From DASXUG01 sp036504995 (GTDB lineage Bacteria; Pseudomonadota; Gammaproteobacteria; Burkholderiales; Methylophilaceae), in assembly GCA_036504995.1 (NCBI GenBank), contig DASXUG010000011.1, positions 123,142 to 187,141 of the forward strand: a stretch of 64,000 nucleotides of DNA, in the 5' to 3' direction. Numbering within the stretch: the first letter of the stretch is position 1; the number at the start of each line of letters is the position of its first letter. Below, in pieces: positions 60,365 through 64,000 of the stretch. The position numbers and the translations under genes were made by a program. The notes below the pieces were generated by a model, which saw only the letters and a program-made list of their open reading frames with translations, was not told the origin of the DNA and made no database searches.

Positions 60365-61335
60365 TGCAAAAGTGGTTGCCAGTGATGTTGCTGGCATGGG
60401 TTGCAGTCATCTCAACGCCACAACAAGCTTTCGCAGGGCAAGACGATGCTTGGCTGATCTTAGAAAAAGCTTCACAAGCGGCGCGGGAATTAAGTTATCA
60501 AGGCGTATTTGTTTACCAATCAGGAAACAACGCAAAATCGGTACAAATTACACATACCAATTATGGGCAGGGTGAATATGCCCGTATGGTAGTGCTTGAT
60601 GGCGCACCACGAGAGGTGCTGAGTCAGGGCACAGATGTGATGATTTTTAGTCCCAAAAATGAAAAAGTGGTGATACAAAAACGTCGTGGGCAAAATATGT
60701 TTCCAGCCTTACTGCCTAGCAGTATGGAGGCAATTAAGGTAAGTTACCAAGTGCGTATGGGCGGTCAGGAGCGGGTTGGTGGGCGTGATGGGCAAGTGGT
60801 GTATTTAGACCCTAAAGACCACTTGCGCTATGGTTATGCTTTTTGGGCAGATCGTGAATACGGTATATTGCTTAAATGCGTGACCAATAATGAGCATAAC
60901 GATATGTTAGAGCAGATTGCATTTAGTCAGCTGACCATGATGAGCAACCAAAACTTAGATTGGTTTAAGCCTAGTTTGGATCACAACAAAGCCTATGTGA
61001 TGGAGCAGCCAAGCCCATCAATCCCCCCTGCACAGATTGAAGACTGGTTGATTGGCTCATTGCCTTTAGGTTACCGTAAAGTGGATCAATTAATGCTGAC
61101 GGTGGCGGGTAAACCTGTCCCTGTAACACAGTTAATTTATTCCGATGGTTTAGCTTCTGTTTCCTTGTTTATTGAGCCATTAATGCATGGTGTGGCGCCA
61201 AGAATGGGACATACAACAATGGGGGCAACCAATTTTTATGCTGCGGTCAATGAAGGCCATCAAATTACAGTAGTAGGTGAAGTGCCTGCGGCCACTGTTG
61301 CACAGTTTGCCAATGCTGTGAGTTTTAAGAAGTAG
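60364..61335 (+). CDS. rseB: Sigma-E regulatory protein MucB/RseB
   Basis: 323 residues. Signal peptide (cleavage near AFA-GQD), then RseB domains (LILEKASQAARELSYQGVFVYQSG, MPxxLPSSME-like and the C-terminal LIYSDGLASVSLFIEPL). Periplasmic sensor that shields RseA from cleavage. Overlaps rseA by one base. Confidence 0.93.
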   Translation: MQKWLPVMLLAWVAVISTPQQAFAGQDDAWLILEKASQAARELSYQGVFVYQSGNNAKSVQITHTNYGQGEYARMVVLDGAPREVLSQGTDVMIFSPKNEKVVIQKRRGQNMFPALLPSSMEAIKVSYQVRMGGQERVGGRDGQVVYLDPKDHLRYGYAFWADREYGILLKCVTNNEHNDMLEQIAFSQLTMMSNQNLDWFKPSLDHNKAYVMEQPSPSIPPAQIEDWLIGSLPLGYRKVDQLMLTVAGKPVPVTQLIYSDGLASVSLFIEPLMHGVAPRMGHTTMGATNFYAAVNEGHQITVVGEVPAATVAQFANAVSFKK

Positions 61336-61397
61336 TTTTTAGAGGCTACTTTTAAACATTCTGATTTTTAGAAACTTATAGAGTAGATGTATATCCA

Positions 61398-61865
61398 ATG
61401 ATAGAAGAGCAAGCCATCGTATTAAGTGTAGAAAAAGAAGAAGCTACGCTAGAAATTATGCGCAGTAAACCTTGTGGTATTTGCGGCAAAACGCGTGGTT
61501 GTGGTGTGTCACTATGGGGGCGTATTTTTGGGCACGAGGCTAGCGTGTTTAAAGCTGCCAATAAAATCAATGCCAAAGCAGGTGATGCGGTGGTTGTTGG
61601 CATTGATGAGCAGGCCGTGATTTTAAGTGCGTTGGCGGTCTATGGCATTCCACTGGTGACGATGTTTATCGGTGGTTTTTTGGCGGGTGTTTTTGCACCA
61701 AGTGAGTTGCATGCTGATCGAAATGCGGTAATTGGTGCAGTGCTAGGTTTATTGGCTGGCGGAGCTTGGCTGAAAGGTCATTTGCAAGGGCGCCGTATGG
61801 ATGCGCGCTTTCACCCAGTGATTTTACGCTTGGGCAAAGAGGTCGTTGTTAATTTTAAATGTTGA
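61398..61865 (+). CDS. rseC: RseC/MucC membrane protein
   Basis: 155 residues. N-terminal Cys-rich part (CGICGKTRGCG at ~28-38) and two transmembrane helices (LALVGIP-type: AVILSALAVYGIPLVTMFIGGFLAGVF, AVIGAVLGLLAGGAWL). SoxR-reducing/RseC family; positive modulator of sigma-E or redox role. Fits the standard order. Confidence 0.9.
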   Translation: MIEEQAIVLSVEKEEATLEIMRSKPCGICGKTRGCGVSLWGRIFGHEASVFKAANKINAKAGDAVVVGIDEQAVILSALAVYGIPLVTMFIGGFLAGVFAPSELHADRNAVIGAVLGLLAGGAWLKGHLQGRRMDARFHPVILRLGKEVVVNFKC

Positions 61866-61974
61866 TCTTTTAGGTTTGCTCTCGAGGTTTTGTCATCAAA
61901 ACTTTATCATTATGGGTTTAAATTATCCAAGTATTTTCAACACAAATATTTTCAACAGTAGACGAGGTAAATAC

Positions 61975-63411
61975 ATGCTTAAACAAAGCTTTACTATACA
62001 AAAATTGATTGCTGCCGCAGCGATGAGTTTGTCGGTTGTCATGACGACGTTGATTCCAGTCGCACAGGCTAAAGATTTGCCAGACTTTACCGAGCTGGCA
62101 GAAAAACAAGGTGCATCAGTCGTCAATATCAGCGTAACACAGGTGGTACAAGGTAATGCATCGCCGTTTGCAGGCATGCCTGATGATGAAGCATTGGGTG
62201 AATTGTTCCGTCGCTTTGGTATGCCGAATGGGCCAGGTGGACAAGGGCAGCCGCAAGAGTATAAATCTCAGTCTTTGGGCTCAGGCTTTATCATTAGTTC
62301 AGATGGCTATATTTTAACCAACGCTCATGTGGTTAACGCAGCAGATGAGGTGATTGTAAAGCTCTCAGACAAGCGTGAATTTAAAGCAAAAATTATTGGT
62401 GCAGATCGTCGTACCGATGTTGCCTTGATTAAGATTGATGCAAGCAATCTGCCAAAAATTACTGTAGGCGACCCTAATCAACTCAAAGTGGGCGAGTGGG
62501 TGGCCGCGATTGGTTCGCCATTTGGCTTGGAGAATACCATGACAGCAGGTATTGTCAGCGCAAAAGGGCGTGCACTACCGCAAGAAAACTTTGTGCCATT
62601 TATTCAAACTGACGTGGCGATTAACCCAGGCAACTCTGGTGGCCCATTATTTAATTTACGTGGTGAAGTCGTGGGCATCAACTCACAAATTTATAGTCGT
62701 AGTGGCGGCTATATGGGTTTGTCATTTGCGATACCAATTGATGTGGCGATTGATGTTTCTAACCAAATTAAAGCGAGCGGCAAGGTGACGCGTGGTTGGT
62801 TAGGTATCGCTATTCAGGAAATCAGCAAAGAGTTAGCTGATTCATTTGGTATGAAAAATACCAATGGTGCTTTGGTTGCTGGGATTGAAAAAGGCAGCCC
62901 AGCGGAAAAAGGCGACCTGGAGATTGGTGACGTAATAACCAAGTTTGACAACAAGCCTATTATTGCTTCGGCTGACTTGCCAAGAGCTGTGGGTGCTACC
63001 AAGCCAGGTAAAGACGTGCCAGTGGAAGTGATTCGCAAAGGGGCAGCTAAAACCCTGAGTATTGCTGTTGGTGAAATGCCACAAGATAAAGATGAGGCTG
63101 CCAATAACAATGGCAAAGGCTTGGCAAAACCTGAGGCAAATCGATTAGGTTTAGTGTTAAAAGACTTGTCTGTAGCACAAAAGAAAAAGCTTAATGGTAA
63201 AACTGGTTTATTGGTCAATGATGCGCAAGGCGCAGCTGCACAAGCGGGTATTCGTCGTGGAGATATAGTGCTTGGGATTAATAATACCGAAGCGCAATCG
63301 GTTGATCAGTTTAATAAAGTGCTCGCTGCGTTGCCAGCGGGTAAAACAGTGGCGTTGTTAGTACAGCGGGGGGATAACACCTTGTATGTACCTGTCAAAG
63401 TAGCAAAATAA
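61975..63411 (+). CDS. mucD: Periplasmic serine protease MucD/DegQ (HtrA)
   Basis: 478 residues from the ATG at 61975. Signal peptide (cleavage near AQA-KDL), trypsin-like domain with catalytic His (NAHVV), Asp (RTDVALIKI) and Ser (GNSGGP), then two PDZ domains (~residues 285-370 and 390-475). Degrades misfolded envelope proteins and limits sigma-E signalling. Ends the operon before a terminator. Confidence 0.94.
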   Translation: MLKQSFTIQKLIAAAAMSLSVVMTTLIPVAQAKDLPDFTELAEKQGASVVNISVTQVVQGNASPFAGMPDDEALGELFRRFGMPNGPGGQGQPQEYKSQSLGSGFIISSDGYILTNAHVVNAADEVIVKLSDKREFKAKIIGADRRTDVALIKIDASNLPKITVGDPNQLKVGEWVAAIGSPFGLENTMTAGIVSAKGRALPQENFVPFIQTDVAINPGNSGGPLFNLRGEVVGINSQIYSRSGGYMGLSFAIPIDVAIDVSNQIKASGKVTRGWLGIAIQEISKELADSFGMKNTNGALVAGIEKGSPAEKGDLEIGDVITKFDNKPIIASADLPRAVGATKPGKDVPVEVIRKGAAKTLSIAVGEMPQDKDEAANNNGKGLAKPEANRLGLVLKDLSVAQKKKLNGKTGLLVNDAQGAAAQAGIRRGDIVLGINNTEAQSVDQFNKVLAALPAGKTVALLVQRGDNTLYVPVKVAK

Positions 63412-63425
63412 GCTGTTTTAACCTT

Positions 63426-63453
63426 AAAAAGCCCCGACTATCGGGGCTTTTTT
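63426..63453. terminator. Rho-independent terminator of the rpoE operon
   Basis: AAAAAGCCCCGA (63426-63437) pairs with TCGGGGCTTTTT (63441-63452), loop CTA, followed by further T. Strong on the plus strand; also ends the convergent small gene. Confidence 0.92.
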
Positions 63454-63494
63454 GTTTATGCCTGCATTCGGTAGGACGGATTAAGTGCCGAAAT

Positions 63495-63698
63495 TTAATG
63501 TTGATCGTTGTAAATTGAATGAAGATCGTCGTCTTCAATGTCCAAGTCAGAAAAATCATCACTTGCTATATCTGCATCAATATCACTTTCATCAATAGCC
63601 GCAGCATAGCGGCTTTTTTTAGAAGCGCTCACTTCTATTTCAGAGATGTCATCCAATATATAGTCTTTAGCCGAGTTTTTGATTCTTGCAGTATCCAT
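63495..63698 (-). CDS. Small acidic protein of unknown function
   Basis: 67 residues from the ATG at 63698 with ribosome site AAGAGGTG. Residues ~34-60 are strongly acidic (DESDIDADIASDDFSDLDIEDDD), the first 30 contain a basic patch (SKKSR). Resembles small acidic proteins found near proteases in Methylophilaceae-like genomes only by character, not by a named family. Convergent with mucD. Confidence 0.55.
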   Translation of the reverse strand: MDTARIKNSAKDYILDDISEIEVSASKKSRYAAAIDESDIDADIASDDFSDLDIEDDDLHSIYNDQH

Positions 63699-63888
63699 TT
63701 TTCACACCTCTTGTATCAGTCTATATTTATCTGTTACGGGTAGAACGCGTTAAAACTTTAGGTTTTATTAGGCTAGCTCTCTAAAAAGGTAGTGACTTGG
63801 ATTTGCTTTGACTGAAAGCCTAAACAACGTTTTCCCGATATATATTTTTTATCTCATCCCCCCACTTTCTACCCATTTTCCTACAAAT

Positions 63889-63937
63889 TAGTCCAAATGG
63901 ACTATAGGTATAAAGGGATTTTAGTCCGTATGGACTA
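63889..63937. promoter_or_regulatory. Two identical-arm palindromes TAGTCC-N4-GGACTA
   Basis: TAGTCC-AAAT-GGACTA (63889-63904) and TAGTCC-GTAT-GGACTA (63922-63937), centres 33 bp apart (about three helical turns). A possible -10 like TATAAA lies between (63910-63915). Strong candidate for a dimeric regulator operator controlling the gene leaving the window. Confidence 0.75.
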
Positions 63938-63964
63938 TTTCGGAATATCGGTGCTGTCCGTAAG

Positions 63965-64000
63965 ATGCAATCCATGGTGAGCGACACGAAACAGCAGCAA
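63965..64000 (+). CDS. Start of a gene cut by the right edge (tentative)
   Basis: From the ATG at 63965 (or 63974) an open frame MQSMVSDTKQQQ runs to the last base. There is no good ribosome site, but the double operator upstream points to a gene in this direction. Product unknown. Confidence 0.35.
   Translation, partial: MQSMVSDTKQQQ

Noticed and set aside
1..64000. tRNA, rRNA, CRISPR array, prophage or integrase
   Set aside because: None was seen by eye on either strand; no direct-repeat arrays and no phage or recombinase genes.

Overview
The window reads as chromosomal DNA of a betaproteobacterium, most likely a methylotroph of the family Methylophilaceae (Methylotenera/Methylophilus type). 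The strongest pointer is the formamidase locus fmdC-fmdA-fmdB followed by an amide/urea ABC transporter, the arrangement described for Methylophilus methylotrophus. The rpoE-rseA-mucB-rseC-mucD operon, the rhodanese-grxC-secB-gpsA-trmL block and the osmC-ycaO fusion agree with this. Base composition is moderate and even, with no insertion sequence, integrase, CRISPR array, tRNA or rRNA gene seen. Species assignment is inference.

Region 1 (1-15.9 kb) is a nitrogen-acquisition block. A divergent GntR/FCD regulator faces fmdC (porin), fmdA (formamidase), fmdB (zinc-ribbon protein), urtABCDE (urea/short-chain amide importer), ureDABCEFG (urease and nickel insertion), hupE/ureJ (nickel uptake) and nhaA. 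Amides and urea would cross the outer membrane by FmdC and the inner membrane by UrtABCDE, then be hydrolysed to ammonium plus formate or CO2. An OsmC-YcaO fusion gene follows (16.2-18.4 kb).

Region 2 (18.5-35.1 kb) is an accessory stretch. It holds a DoxX membrane protein, an exported truncated hemoglobin beside a DUF3034 protein, four short-chain dehydrogenases each near a LysR or TetR regulator, a Pal-like lipoprotein group, a TusA-like/ClC/MarR putative operon, and PPOX-fold and AhpD-like redox proteins.

Region 3 (35.2-44.3 kb) is a signalling/redox module: an NCS1-permease-histidine kinase-receiver fusion, translationally overlapped by a LuxR-type response regulator, then a YdeP-type molybdopterin oxidoreductase, a small winged-helix protein and a MocR regulator. 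A 10-bp motif, AACTGTACTG, is shared by the promoter regions of ydeP and mocR.

Region 4 (44.5-49.5 kb) holds a RIO-type kinase, an ASCH protein and a four-gene minus-strand operon (46.0-47.5 kb). That operon encodes a divergent cysteine-free ribosomal protein S4 and three small unknown proteins, two of them related to each other. It has a good promoter covered by a Fur-box-like sequence. This is the most promising undescribed system in the window.

Region 5 (49.5-64 kb) is mainly housekeeping: trmL, gpsA, SH3-domain protein, secB, grxC, rhodanese, a HAD phosphatase, an exported cysteine-containing protein, a GGDEF-EAL protein, nadB, and the sigma-E operon with a recognisable sigma-E promoter. 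At the right edge two identical-arm palindromes (TAGTCC-N4-GGACTA) precede a reading frame that leaves the window.
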